64,000 bases of DNA from Burkholderiales bacterium. Lineage in GTDB: Bacteria > Pseudomonadota > Gammaproteobacteria > Burkholderiales > SG8-41. Below the pieces are notes generated by a model. The model did not search any database. It saw only the letters and a list, made by a program, of their open reading frames with translations, and was not told the DNA's origin. The translations under genes and the position numbers were made by a program. Below are positions 42,365-52,200 of the stretch, piece after piece (position 1 is the first letter of the stretch; the number at the start of each line of letters is the position of its first letter). The DNA is taken from NCBI GenBank assembly GCA_022841375.1, contig JALHRQ010000001.1:548892-612891 (forward strand). Reading direction: 5' to 3'.

Positions 42365-42789
42365 CAGCACCCGCAACGGTCGTCCGTTCCGCCGGCGTTG
42401 TCATCGCGCGGCGCCGTGGCGGCGACTGGCGTCTGCTGGTACTGCGTGCGGGCCAACACTGGGATTTCCCCAAAGGCCTGCTCGAAGAAGGCGAAAGTGC
42501 GCACGATGCCGCGCGCCGCGAAGCCACCGAAGGCACCGGCATCTCCGACCTGACCTTCGATTCCGCTGAATCGCACAAGGAAACCATCGCCTACGGCACC
42601 GGTGAAATCGCGCGTTATTACCTGGCGATTACCGAAACCGCGGAAGTGACGCTGCCGATCGTGCATGAACTCGGCCAGCCCGCCTACGACGAATGGCGCT
42701 GGGTCACTTTCGACGAGTCTGAAGATGTGCTGCCACCGCGACTGACCGCGGTGCTGGCGTGGGTGCGCGATACGCTGGATGCCGCCTGA
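42361..42789 (+). CDS. Nudix hydrolase with degenerate Nudix box
   Basis: 142 residues. The Nudix box reads GLLEEGESAHDAARREATEGTGI: in the consensus GX5EX7REUXEEXGU the second Glu of the EE pair is Gly here. That Glu is a metal ligand in most members, so activity may be reduced or the ligand replaced. Overall it resembles Ap4A-type Nudix proteins (start VVRSAGVVIARRRGGDWRLLVLR). GTG start, coupled to the upstream gene. It is followed by a strong bidirectional terminator. Confidence 0.85.
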   Translation: MTAPATVVRSAGVVIARRRGGDWRLLVLRAGQHWDFPKGLLEEGESAHDAARREATEGTGISDLTFDSAESHKETIAYGTGEIARYYLAITETAEVTLPIVHELGQPAYDEWRWVTFDESEDVLPPRLTAVLAWVRDTLDAA

Positions 42790-42805
42790 GCCGATTCAAG
42801 CGGAT

Positions 42806-42839
42806 AAAAAAACAGCGCCGTGAAGGGCGCTGTTTTTTT
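42806..42839. terminator. Bidirectional rho-independent terminator
   Basis: A perfect 14-bp stem (42806-42819 with 42826-42839), loop GTGAAG, A-run on the left and T-run on the right. It separates the convergent Nudix and CocE-type genes. Confidence 0.92.
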
Positions 42840-42868
42840 GCTTTTGCCTGCAGCATACCCTTCGCCGG

Positions 42869-44581
42869 CTAACGACCCTTTTTTGCCGGAATCACCGGCA
42901 CCATCAGATACGACGGCGTGCTGCCACCGGCATACACCGAGTTCATTGCCCCGGCGTTGTAATCGGCGTGATAGTGGGTATACGGCGCGCTGCCCTGGCC
43001 ATCGCGCGGCTGGATGTCGACGCGCAGCCGGTTGCCCTTTTTGAAAATCATGCTGGTCGGCCATACTTCCACGCGGCATTCAACGATCTCGTTCTTTTTC
43101 AGCCACTGCCGCTCGTCGTGCGAGTGGAACGGACGGTACGGCAGCGATTTCTTCGGATCCAGCTTGCGATGCGAAGCGCGCAGCCAGCCCTTGGTCACGC
43201 AGGGCACCGGCTGGCCGTGCTGGCCGACTTCGCAGACGTCATGACCATCGGCGTCGATGTTGCGGATGGTGACAAACAGGTCCATGTCTTCGGACGTGCT
43301 CGACACCCACACATTCAGCACCAGCGGACCGGTAATCTCCGTGTCTTCCGCCATCGGCGGCGTGACAAAGGCGACACCGGTGCGTCCGGTATTGCCGTGC
43401 GTGGTCGACAGCGACGAGCCGCTGGCGACGCCAGCCTTGGTGACGCCGCTGGCGGTATACGACAGCCTGGTGCGGGTCTTCGGCGCCGATTTCGCCAGTG
43501 CGCCTTCGACGTCGTCGGGGCCGCCCACGGTGGTGCGCTCCGGCTTCAGATAGAGTTTGGTCCACCGGGTGCGCTTCAACGGCCACTCGTTTTCGAAACG
43601 GAACGGGTAGCGTTCCTCGCTGCCGCCGCTGCGAATTTCCAGCTTGACCGGCGGTTCGTCCATGATGCCGGTGTCGATATCCTTCAGCCAGTAATCAAAC
43701 CAGCGCAGCTGGTCCATGCGCCCTTCCTCGGCATGAAAGGGGTGGAAGTGCGTACCGGTATGCACGCGCAGCTTTTTGTGCTTCGAGGCGGCGTTCATGA
43801 AGCCTTCGGTGTTGCCGCGCAGGTGCATCGAAAAACCGCCCCAGTTGCCGACGCTGTAAACCGGCACCTTGATCTGGTCCCAGCGCGCGCTGCTCAGCCG
43901 CCAGTATTCGGAATCCAGGTCGTTACGCATGAAGTTCCACAGCATGTCGTTCTGGAACGCATCGGGGTTGTAGCTGCGCGGCTTGCCGAGCAGGTGGTGC
44001 GCGGTATGCGTCAGCCACCAGTTGCCGATGAAGCCGAGCGCAAAAATGCCGCCGTGGTAGCCCTGGTCGCGATACTGGTCGGCGCGGCCTTCCCAGGGCA
44101 TGATCGCCTTCAGCGACGGCGGCTGCAGGTTGGCCACACGCCACTGTGATGAGGCGTGATACGAAATGCCGAGCATGCCGACATTGCCCGAGCACCAGTC
44201 ACGTTTGGCGATCCATTCGATGGCATCGTAGGTGTCCAGCCCTTCCTGATAGGAACTGGGGTCGGACTTGCCCGTTGATTTGCCGGTGCCACGGGCATCC
44301 ACCCGCACGCAGGCGTAACCTCGCGGGCACCACCACAGCGGATTGGCGGTCTCCCAGTTCATGTAGGGATTGGCCTTTTCCTCGAGGTCGGCCGGCGGCT
44401 TCCACAGCTTGTCCTTCTGGTAGGGGCCGATGTTCATGATCACCGGCGTTTTTTCGCGGAAACTCGGGCGGAACACGTCGGCATAAATGATCGAGCCGTC
44501 GCGCATCGGGATCTGCACGTCTTTCTCAACGATGATTTTGCATTTGCGCGGCTGTGACACTTTTTGTTTTCTGCGGCTCAT
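42869..44581 (-). CDS. CocE/NonD-type hydrolase (S15 family)
   Basis: 570 residues. An alpha/beta-hydrolase domain (about 10-330) is followed by a jelly-roll C-terminal domain (about 350-550), as in CocE esterase and X-Pro dipeptidyl peptidase. The nucleophile elbow is GISYHAS instead of the usual GxSYxG, so the last Gly is Ala. The catalytic His segment HTGTHFHPFHAEEGRMDQL is visible. No signal peptide is evident. It would act on an ester or amide, substrate unknown. It is 49 bases downstream of the first Bug-type receptor gene, in the same direction. Confidence 0.88.
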   Translation of the reverse strand: MSRRKQKVSQPRKCKIIVEKDVQIPMRDGSIIYADVFRPSFREKTPVIMNIGPYQKDKLWKPPADLEEKANPYMNWETANPLWWCPRGYACVRVDARGTGKSTGKSDPSSYQEGLDTYDAIEWIAKRDWCSGNVGMLGISYHASSQWRVANLQPPSLKAIMPWEGRADQYRDQGYHGGIFALGFIGNWWLTHTAHHLLGKPRSYNPDAFQNDMLWNFMRNDLDSEYWRLSSARWDQIKVPVYSVGNWGGFSMHLRGNTEGFMNAASKHKKLRVHTGTHFHPFHAEEGRMDQLRWFDYWLKDIDTGIMDEPPVKLEIRSGGSEERYPFRFENEWPLKRTRWTKLYLKPERTTVGGPDDVEGALAKSAPKTRTRLSYTASGVTKAGVASGSSLSTTHGNTGRTGVAFVTPPMAEDTEITGPLVLNVWVSSTSEDMDLFVTIRNIDADGHDVCEVGQHGQPVPCVTKGWLRASHRKLDPKKSLPYRPFHSHDERQWLKKNEIVECRVEVWPTSMIFKKGNRLRVDIQPRDGQGSAPYTHYHADYNAGAMNSVYAGGSTPSYLMVPVIPAKKGR

Positions 44582-44630
44582 GAACGTACTCGCTCCGGTT
44601 GGTCAGTTTTAAATTTGATCATGCTGCGGC

Positions 44631-45602
44631 TTATTCAGCGACCACGCCGGCAGCGCGGGCCACCTTGGTCCAGCGCTCGATCTCGGCACGGTTGTAGCGG
44701 TCGTATTCCTCCGGCGTATTGCCCACCGGCTCGGCGCCCTGGCTCGACAGGCCGCTGCGCACCGCGGGATCAGCCAGCGCCTTGACCACCGCGGCATTGA
44801 GGCGGTCGATTACCGGACGCGGCGTTTTCGCCGGTGCAAACATGCCGAAGCCGCTGGAGACGATGAAGTCCTTGTAGCCCTGCTCGATCATCGTCGGCAC
44901 ATCCGGTGCCGCGGGCGAACGTTTGACGCTGGCCTGGGCAATCATCCGCAGCCTGCCGGCGCGTGCGAACTCTATGAACGCCGGCAACGCGGCAAAAATC
45001 ATGTGCGCCTGCCCCGAAACCACATCCATCGTCGCCGGACCGACGCCTTTATACGGCACATGAAGCATTTTCAGGCCGGCGGCATGGGACAGCATTTCGA
45101 TCGAGAGATGGGTCGATGTGCCGTGGCCGGGAGTCGCGTAAACCAGCTGGCCGGGCCGCGCCTTGGCCAGCGCAACCAGTTGTTTGATATCGCGCACCGG
45201 CAACGACGGGTGCACCACCAGACCGTTCGGCACGTCGGCCACCAGCGTCACCGGCGCGAAATCGTTGATTGAATCGTAGGGCAGTGACTTGCGCACACCC
45301 GGGTTGATGACATGCGCCGCTGACACCATCACGATGGTGTAACCATCAGGCGGCGATTTAACCGCCATCGCGGTGCCCAGCGTGCTGCCGGCGCCGCCGC
45401 GATTGTCGATCAGGATCTGCTGACCGAGCTCCTGGGTCATCTTCGGCGCAATCGCCCGCGCAATGATGTCAGTGTTGCCGCCCGGCGCGAAGGGCACAAT
45501 CAGACGGACGGGCCGGGTGGGCCAGGTCTGGGCGTTAATCAATCCCGGCAACAACAATCCTGCAAGCACGACAACCGCACTAAACCATTGATGTTTGAAC
45601 AT
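44631..45602 (-). CDS. Bug-family periplasmic solute-binding protein 1
   Basis: 323 residues. The signal peptide (MFKHQWFSAVVVLAGLLLPGLINA) is followed by the Bug/TctC signature WPTRPVRLIVPFAPGGNTDIIAR. Other typical strings are ILIDNRGGAGSTLG, PPDGYTIVMVSAAHV and ARPGQLVYATPGHGTSTHL. It captures an organic acid in the periplasm for a tripartite tricarboxylate or similar transporter, none of which is nearby. ATG at 45602 was chosen; two further in-frame ATGs lie 3 and 12 bases upstream. Confidence 0.9.
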   Translation of the reverse strand: MFKHQWFSAVVVLAGLLLPGLINAQTWPTRPVRLIVPFAPGGNTDIIARAIAPKMTQELGQQILIDNRGGAGSTLGTAMAVKSPPDGYTIVMVSAAHVINPGVRKSLPYDSINDFAPVTLVADVPNGLVVHPSLPVRDIKQLVALAKARPGQLVYATPGHGTSTHLSIEMLSHAAGLKMLHVPYKGVGPATMDVVSGQAHMIFAALPAFIEFARAGRLRMIAQASVKRSPAAPDVPTMIEQGYKDFIVSSGFGMFAPAKTPRPVIDRLNAAVVKALADPAVRSGLSSQGAEPVGNTPEEYDRYNRAEIERWTKVARAAGVVAE

Positions 45603-45852
45603 CATCTCCTCCATTCGTGGAATGGTCGCCGGTGCCTCTGATTTTTTATGACGCTACCGGCGGGGTTCATGCAGTGTATCCCGTCCACAGCACCCTGCGG
45701 CCACCCGTCCAGCATATGACCGCCGGACCGATGGCCTGCCAAGCCCCTTAAAGGTGCGATGTTTGCGCTGAATCAAAACCGTTTTACGGACATCGGAGTA
45801 GCTTGGATTCATGAGCAGTTATGCCGGCTCATCATTTCAACGGAGGATGTCT

Positions 45853-46344
45853 ATGATCAAGGAAATCAGCGGCGACCTGCTGCTCACGAAGGCACAGGTC
45901 ATCGCCCATGGTGTCGCCCCCAACGACCCGTTCCACAGCGGACTCGCGCTGCAACTGCGTGAACAATGGCCGGCGATGTACAAGGATTTTCGCCACTACT
46001 GCCAGTCCAAACATCCGAAGCCCGGAACGGTGTGGGCGTGGATGGGTGCCGACGGCAAGCGTTTGGTCAGCCTGTTCACCCAGGGCGCAATTGAAGGTCA
46101 TCACGGCGGCACGCCGGGCCCGGCGACCGTGCAACATGTCGGGCATGCCCTGCGCGAATTGGCCAAACTGGCGGAAGCGGAAAAATTCACCAGCATCGCG
46201 CTGCCGCGCATCGCCACCGGTGTCGGCCGTCTGGCATGGAGCGACGTCAAACCGCTGCTCGACCAGCATCTCGGTGCGCTGCAAATTCCGGTTCTGCTTT
46301 ACACCACTTATCACGCCGGTCAACAGGCCAGCGAAGGCCTCTGA
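45853..46344 (+). CDS. Macrodomain protein
   Basis: 163 residues. The macrodomain fold is indicated by the start MIKEISGDLLLTKAQVIAHGVAPN, a phosphate-binding-type glycine loop (HHGGTPGPATVQHVGHAL) and SIALPRIATGVGRLAWSDVKPLL. Macrodomains bind or hydrolyse ADP-ribose derivatives. The ATG at 45853 has an ideal GGAGG, six bases upstream, so the longer frame to 45811 is not used. It appears to stand alone, 83 bases ahead of the NIPSNAP gene. Confidence 0.85.
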   Translation: MIKEISGDLLLTKAQVIAHGVAPNDPFHSGLALQLREQWPAMYKDFRHYCQSKHPKPGTVWAWMGADGKRLVSLFTQGAIEGHHGGTPGPATVQHVGHALRELAKLAEAEKFTSIALPRIATGVGRLAWSDVKPLLDQHLGALQIPVLLYTTYHAGQQASEGL

Positions 46345-46427
46345 GCTGAAGCTGCGGCGCGGGCGCACCGCGCCGCCTCTGGTAATATCGCCGCTCCATA
46401 CACGGCGATCGATCCGGAGGAGAGACC

Positions 46428-47066
46428 ATGATTTACGAAGTGCGCACCTACGACCTGAAACCCCACTCAGTCGCTGAAGTCGAAAAACGTTTCGGCGAGG
46501 CCTACGAGTTCCGCAAGAAACTGTCCCCGCTGGCCGCGTTCTGGCACACCGAAATCGGACCGCTGAACCAGATCATTCATGTCTGGCCGTACAAGGACAT
46601 GGCGGAACGCGAACGCATCCGCACCGAAGCTGCGACTTCCGGCAACTGGCCGCCGAAAATCGGCGAATTCGTGCTCAACATGCGCACCGAGATCTTCATC
46701 CCGTTCGCGTTTTCGCCGGAAATAAAGCCCGGCAAGATGGGACCGATATTCGAAATGCGCACCTATACCCATGCACCGGGCGAAATGGGAAAGGTCGCCA
46801 AGACCTGGGAAAAAGCGCTGCCCGCGCGCGTAAAAATCAGCCCGCTGGTGGCGATGTGGTACGCCGAGTGCGGCAACGTCAACCGGTTTGTCCATATCTG
46901 GTCTTACCCGACCCTCGAAGCGCGCAATCAAATGCGCAATAAAGCGCTTGCCGAAGGCGTCTGGCCGCCGTCACTGGTGGCGAAAAAGGAAGGCCTGCCC
47001 GAAGTGACGCTGGTTGCCCAGGAAAACAAGATCGTAATGCCGTCGGCGTTTTCGCCACTGCAATAA
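46428..47066 (+). CDS. NIPSNAP family protein
   Basis: 212 residues with two NIPSNAP domains, each of the ferredoxin-like fold: MIYEVRTYDLKPHSVAEVEKRFG and MGPIFEMRTYTHAPGEMGKVAKTWE start the two repeats. The repeated HVWPY/HIWSYP and 'ALAEGVWPPSLV' segments are typical. The function of bacterial members is unknown; some lie near catabolic genes. The start has a GGAGGAG ribosome-binding site. Confidence 0.9.
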   Translation: MIYEVRTYDLKPHSVAEVEKRFGEAYEFRKKLSPLAAFWHTEIGPLNQIIHVWPYKDMAERERIRTEAATSGNWPPKIGEFVLNMRTEIFIPFAFSPEIKPGKMGPIFEMRTYTHAPGEMGKVAKTWEKALPARVKISPLVAMWYAECGNVNRFVHIWSYPTLEARNQMRNKALAEGVWPPSLVAKKEGLPEVTLVAQENKIVMPSAFSPLQ

Positions 47067-47098
47067 CCCGCTGCAGTAAGAAAACCGGGGTACGGCGC

Positions 47099-47197
47099 AT
47101 GCCTGTCGGCAAGCTCGATCACTACACGATCGACATGCCGGATTTCGAGGCATCGCGCCGCTTTCATACCGGAATCATGGGATTCGCGGCGGCCTGA
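47099..47197 (+). pseudogene. Truncated VOC-family (glyoxalase-like) fragment
   Basis: A 32-codon frame (MPVGKLDHYTIDMPDFEASR...HTGIMGFAAA) that looks like the first beta-alpha unit of a vicinal-oxygen-chelate protein and then hits a stop. The rest of the domain is missing, and the following minus-strand genes fill the space. It lies 32 bases after the NIPSNAP gene, suggesting the remnant of a former catabolic operon member. Confidence 0.5.
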
Positions 47198-47211
47198 GGG
47201 CCGGGCGCGGA

Positions 47212-47469
47212 TTAACGCCGGAATTCTTTGGGATTCAGGCGTTCGATGTCCGCTTCCACCTGTTCGCGGCTGCGCTCATAGACGATCTCACGGCCCATCA
47301 CCGATCCGGCATACGCCAGCCCGTTGCGGGTCGGCGTCAATTCGCATTTGACGCTGTGCACGCCGCTGCCCAGCACCACCTGGATCGACGACGGGCGCTT
47401 TTCATACACCACAACGTCCATCAGCTGTTTGGTTTCGGTGACGCGAACTTTGATGGTTTCGTTGAACAA
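47212..47469 (-). CDS. Small uncharacterised protein, 85 aa
   Basis: No recognised domain. Segments VRVTETKQLMDVVVYEKRPSSIQVVLG and HSVKCELTPTRNGLAYAGSVMGREIVYERS suggest a small beta-rich domain. The start is taken as TTG at 47469, with a plausible AGGA upstream and just after the terminator of the upstream gene. An ATG inside (QLMDVVV) would give a shorter product. It is therefore probably transcribed from its own promoter or by read-through. Confidence 0.55.
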   Translation of the reverse strand: MFNETIKVRVTETKQLMDVVVYEKRPSSIQVVLGSGVHSVKCELTPTRNGLAYAGSVMGREIVYERSREQVEADIERLNPKEFRR

Positions 47470-47489
47470 TGCGGCATCCTGGACAGGGT

Positions 47490-47519
47490 AAAAAAACGGG
47501 GCCGGTTGATCCGGCCCCG
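47490..47519 (-). terminator. Terminator of the lipoprotein gene
   Basis: A 9-bp all-GC stem (CGGGGCCGG at 47497-47505 with CCGGCCCCG at 47511-47519), loop TTGAT, followed in minus-strand reading by a U-tract (A-run 47490-47496). It lies between the lipoprotein gene and the small protein gene. Confidence 0.85.
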
Positions 47520-47527
47520 CGTTTACA

Positions 47528-48586
47528 TCAGCGCACGGTCTTGCGCGCAATGACGACGTTGTCGAGCACAAGGTTCTGCGTCCAGATCCAGCGCGCGCCC
47601 TCGAACAGTTCGGGATAACGCGTATAGGCGGGCAGGTTGGTCACGCCGATTTCCTGGGACGTGAACTCCCAGGCGCGTGGCCACAGCGAGTCGTTGAACC
47701 GTGGCGACTGCCAGTTGGACGGGATCGGGTAGTGCACCGAGTAGCATTTCTCCTCGCAGATCGGCCTGCGCGCGTAGGGGTGGGTGCGGCCGCCGAGATT
47801 GGGGGTGTCGTGGACGTGGCCATTCTCTACGACCTCGTTGGGGTCCACCAGCGGCCCGATGTAGAAGGTCTGCGCCTTCCAGGTGCCGTCGGTGACGGTG
47901 CCGTCGCTGAACTTGGCGACCAGTCCGCCGTCGCCCGGATAGTACTTGTTGGTCTTCGGCGTCACCGGCACGGGGAAGACCTCCATGCCGAGGCCCTGAT
48001 GTTCGTCCCAGTCCACCAGCAGGAACGCCATCGTATAAGGCCGCTTCACCTTGAACTTGACAATGGCCGAGTTGAACGGCGTGTAGGGCGTGTTATCGAC
48101 CGACACCAGTTTGCCGTTGACATACATCTCGTAATAGTTATCGGCAACGATAAAGCCGGTGATGACCTCGCCGTCGGCGTCAACCTCAATGACCGGCACT
48201 TTCGCCGTCGAGACCGCCGCCGAGTTTGTCGGCGTAACCTGATTGCATTCGTTGTACAGGTCGTGACTCAGGGGAATGTTACCCCCCTGCTGCAAGGCCG
48301 TTTTTGCAGGCATCGTGATCACGGTGCCGTCGGTCGCGGTAATTTCGCTGACCGCAGCCACCCGGACATTCATCTTGGGATTGGTGTAAGCGCACTTGGT
48401 GAGGTTGGTGGCGATGATCTTGGTCGAAACACCTTGCGTCACCATCCGCTTCGGTGGCGTAGTGTCGGCTGGATCCAGAGCGATGTCGGGACCGCGCGAC
48501 TGGCAGCCGGCGACTGCGACACATCCGAGCAGGACCAATGCAATGCTGCGAAAAGCCGGAACCGGCGTCATGGTCATATTTAACAT
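47528..48586 (-). CDS. Putative lipoprotein with C-terminal jelly-roll-like domain
   Basis: 352 residues. The N-terminus has a hydrophobic core ending in the lipobox VAGC (Cys near residue 28), so it is lipid-anchored, probably in the outer membrane. The middle has an IEVDADGEVITGFIVADNYYEMYVNGKLV segment and a PRFNDSLWPRAWEFTSQEIG stretch; the C-terminal ARWIWTQNLVLDNVVIARKTVR resembles carbohydrate-binding or galactose-binding-like jelly rolls, seen mostly in eukaryotic or plant proteins. This resemblance is by eye only. It is divergent from the 2Fe-2S subunit gene. Function unknown. Confidence 0.7.
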   Translation of the reverse strand: MLNMTMTPVPAFRSIALVLLGCVAVAGCQSRGPDIALDPADTTPPKRMVTQGVSTKIIATNLTKCAYTNPKMNVRVAAVSEITATDGTVITMPAKTALQQGGNIPLSHDLYNECNQVTPTNSAAVSTAKVPVIEVDADGEVITGFIVADNYYEMYVNGKLVSVDNTPYTPFNSAIVKFKVKRPYTMAFLLVDWDEHQGLGMEVFPVPVTPKTNKYYPGDGGLVAKFSDGTVTDGTWKAQTFYIGPLVDPNEVVENGHVHDTPNLGGRTHPYARRPICEEKCYSVHYPIPSNWQSPRFNDSLWPRAWEFTSQEIGVTNLPAYTRYPELFEGARWIWTQNLVLDNVVIARKTVR

Positions 48587-48804
48587 GTCTCTCTCCTGGG
48601 TAGGCCGGCGCGTGCCACAAAATCTGGACGTTTTGCTTGGTCAAGCGCGACGGTGAAATCCAGCTTAGCCGAGCCACCGGTACAGGGCAAGCATCGCCCA
48701 CAGTCTGGTCGTCCCTCCCCGCGAATTCGCCCAAATTGGGTGAACATTGCCGGAGGCGAACCCTTATAATTTCAGGCTTTTCCGCACCCTCCGGCCCAAT
48801 CCAC

Positions 48805-49284
48805 ATGCTGATCAAATTTACGCTTAACGGCGACCCTGTCGAAGTTCACCTCAAATCACCCGACCGCCTGCTCGTCGACGTGCTCCGTGAAGACCTGCAG
48901 CTTACCGGCACCAAACACGGCTGCGGCATTGGCGCCTGCGGTACCTGCACCGTGATTATCGACGGCGCGCCGGTCTCCTCCTGCCTCCAGCTCGCCGCCC
49001 TTTGCGACGGCACTCATGTGCGCACCGTCGAAGGTCTCGACCAGGCCGGCGTATTGCACCCGGTGCAACAGGCCTTCATCAACAAGTCGGCGATGCAATG
49101 CGGCATTTGCATTCCGGGGCATGTCATGCAGTGCGTTTCGCTGCTGGAAAAAAATCCCAACCCCACTGAAGCAGAAATCCGGGAGAGCGCGGACAGCGTG
49201 TATTGCCGCTGCACCGGCTACGTCAAGATCATTGACGCCTATCGCGAAGCATCGGCGCTGCTGAAAAAGGCGGGCAAAGCATGA
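48805..49284 (+). CDS. 2Fe-2S subunit of a xanthine dehydrogenase-family enzyme (CoxS-like)
   Basis: 159 residues with two 2Fe-2S clusters: the plant-type CGIGACGTC...C and the C-terminal CGICIPGH...CRCTGY. This is the small iron-sulfur subunit of molybdenum hydroxylases (CoxS/HcrC/NicA types). The ATG at 48805 gives the usual start (MLIKFTLNGDPVEV). The stop overlaps the start of the molybdopterin subunit by four bases. Electrons would pass from the molybdenum site through these clusters to FAD. Confidence 0.93.
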   Translation: MLIKFTLNGDPVEVHLKSPDRLLVDVLREDLQLTGTKHGCGIGACGTCTVIIDGAPVSSCLQLAALCDGTHVRTVEGLDQAGVLHPVQQAFINKSAMQCGICIPGHVMQCVSLLEKNPNPTEAEIRESADSVYCRCTGYVKIIDAYREASALLKKAGKA

Positions 49285-52200
49285 GCACCCACCACCAGAA
49301 ACTGCGCGACCCCAAATTCGAATCCGGCCTGCTGGTCGTCGGCAAGGATGTGCCGCGCACCGATGCGCAACCGAAAGTCACCGGCGCCTCGCAATATGTC
49401 GCCGACCTGCACATGCCCGGCATGCTCTACGCCGCGGTGCTGCGCAGCCCGCATGCGAATGCGCGCATCCTGTCGATCGACACCAGCGCTGCGCGAGCGA
49501 TGCCCGGCGTCAAGGCGGTAGTCACCGGCGAAGACACCGCCAAGCGCAAATGGGGTGCATTCCGCCCCGATCTCTATCCGCTGGCCATCGGCCGTGTGCG
49601 TTATGTCGGCGATGAAGTCGCCGCGGTTGCCGCCACCGATCCAGAAACCGCGCGCGCCGCGGTCGACCGCATCGTCGTCCAGTACGAACCGTTGCCCGCG
49701 GTTTTTTCACTCGACGAAGCGATGGCGCCCGGCGCGCCGCTGGTGCACGACGATGCACCGGGAAACGTCGCCCATGAATTTGCGTTTGAACGCGGCGAAG
49801 TCGATGCCGGCTTCAAGGCGTCCGACGTCGTCGTCGAAGGCACCTGGGATTCGATCCGGCAATGGCATTCCTCGCTGGAAACCATCGGCTGCGTGGCGCA
49901 CTGGACCAACAACCGCGTGACCATGTGGTGCAACACGCAGACCCCTTTCCTCGCCCGCGGCCGATATGCGGTGGCGCTGGGTGTTCCGGAAGCGCAGGTG
50001 CGGGTGATCCAGACCGAAGTCGGCGGCGGCTTCGGCGGCAAGTCGGGCGATGACAACTGTTCAGTGATCGCCGCAATCCTCGCGCGCAAGTCCGGTCGAC
50101 CGGTCAAACTGATCCATACCCGCGAGGAAGAGTTTCTGGCCAGCCATCCGCGCATGCCCATGCGCTACTGGGTGCGGTTGGGTTTCTCCAAGGCCGGCAA
50201 GGTGCTGGCCAAGGAAATCCGCATGTGGGCCGACAACGGCGCCTACACCGGCAAATCGCAGGCGATTCTGGGTGCGGCCACGGTGCGCCATGACGCGCTC
50301 TACAAATACCCCAATGCCCGCGCCAAATCGACCCTGGTTTATACCAACCTGGTGCCGACCGGCGCGTTCCGCGGCTTCGGCAACCCCTCGGCCGACTGGG
50401 CCGTCGAACAAGCCTGGGATCTCGCCGCTGAAAAACTGAAAATCGACGTTGTTGATTTACTGCGCATGAACGCCGTCGAAGAAGGCGACGTCTCCCCGCA
50501 CAATCACAAGATCACCAGTGCCGAACTGCGCCAGTGCATCGACAAGGCGGCAGACCTGATTCACTGGAAAGAAAAACGAAAAAGCAAAAAAGACGGCTAC
50601 GGTCTCGGCATGGGCTGCAGCATCCACGTCAACGGCCGCCGCAGTTTCGGCGACTGGGACGGCAGCTCGGCCATTGTGCGCATCAACGAAGACGGCCGCG
50701 CCACCATCATTACCGGCGAAGGCGAGATCGGCCAGGGCACGCTGACCGTATTGCGGCAGATCGCCGCCGAAGAATTGTGCATGCCGTACGAGGACATCGA
50801 CATCACCCGGCCCGACACCGACGTGCACCCGCACTCGCTGGGCGCGCTGGCCAGCCGTGTCACTTACGTTGCCGGCAATGCCGTCAAGCGCGCAGCCGCC
50901 GAAGCCCACAAGCAGCTGATGGCCGCCGCTGCCGAACAATTCAAGAAGCCGGTCGACGAACTGACCATCATCAACGGCCAGATCGGCCCGCGCAAAGGTG
51001 CCGAAAGCGAATTCAAGCCGATCAGCGCCGTGGTTCGCGCCAACATCTACAAACGCGGCGGCGAAGCCATCGTCGGCGTCGGCAATTGGGACAACCCCTC
51101 CGACTTCCCCGACCACAGCCGCTACGGCAATGAATCCGGCGCCTACAACTTTGCGGCGCAAGCCGTTGAAGTCGAAGTCGATCGCGGCACCGGTCAGGTG
51201 CAATTGAAGGAAATTGCCGCGGTCGTTGACTGCGGCACGGTGATCCACCCGTCCGCTGCACAAGGCCAGGTTGAAGGCGCGGTCGTGCAGGGCATCGGCC
51301 TGGCGATGATCGAATATTTCGACTGGCATCAGGGCACCCCCACCGATCCGCAATACATCGACTATCCGCTGCCCTCCGCGGATTTTGTGCCGAAAATGCA
51401 TGTTGCCTTTGCCGATTCGTACGAACCTTCGGGGCCGTTCGGCGCCAAGGGCCTCGGCGAGATTGGCCTCGATGCCATCCCTGCAGCCATCGCCAATGCC
51501 ATTTCCGATGCTGTCGGCGTGCGCATCTACGCATTGCCGATCACCGCCGAGAAAATCCATCGCGCGCTGCATCCGGCGCTGTATGCGGATGAAGACAAAA
51601 CTCCGCCGGCACCACCCAAAGGCGGCGTATGGTCGCGCCTGGTTACCGGCCGGCCCTCGGGTGTGCGGCCCTCCCAGCCGGAACTGCTGCAACCGAAAAC
51701 GCTGGACGAAGCGGTCAGGTTCTACGCCGAAGGCGACACCGCGATCGTCTCCGGCGGCATGTCGCACGCGATCCGCCGCGAACGCACCGGTTACCCGCAG
51801 GCGAAACGGCTGATGGTCGTCAGCCGCATCGCGGAGCTGCTGAAAATCGGCATTGATAACAAAGGCATGCTTCGTGTCGGCGCTGCCGTGAACCAGCAAA
51901 CGCTGTTCGCACTGCCCAAGCTGCGCGAACAATGGGCCGTGCTGGCGGAGTCGCTCGACGCCGCCGGTCACACGCGCGTGCGGCAGATGACCACGGTCGG
52001 CGGCAGCGTCGGCCCGTTGATCGGCGGCTTCGACCTGCCGGTGGCCTTGGTCGGCGTCAACGGCCGCGTCGTCACCGCATCCCCGGCAGGACAAAAAACC
52101 TGGACGCTGGCCGAGGCCTTCGACAAACGCCTGGCCAAGGATGAAATGATCATCGCGATCGAAGTCGACGCCCTGCCCGCGCGCAGCGGCTCGGCCTTCC

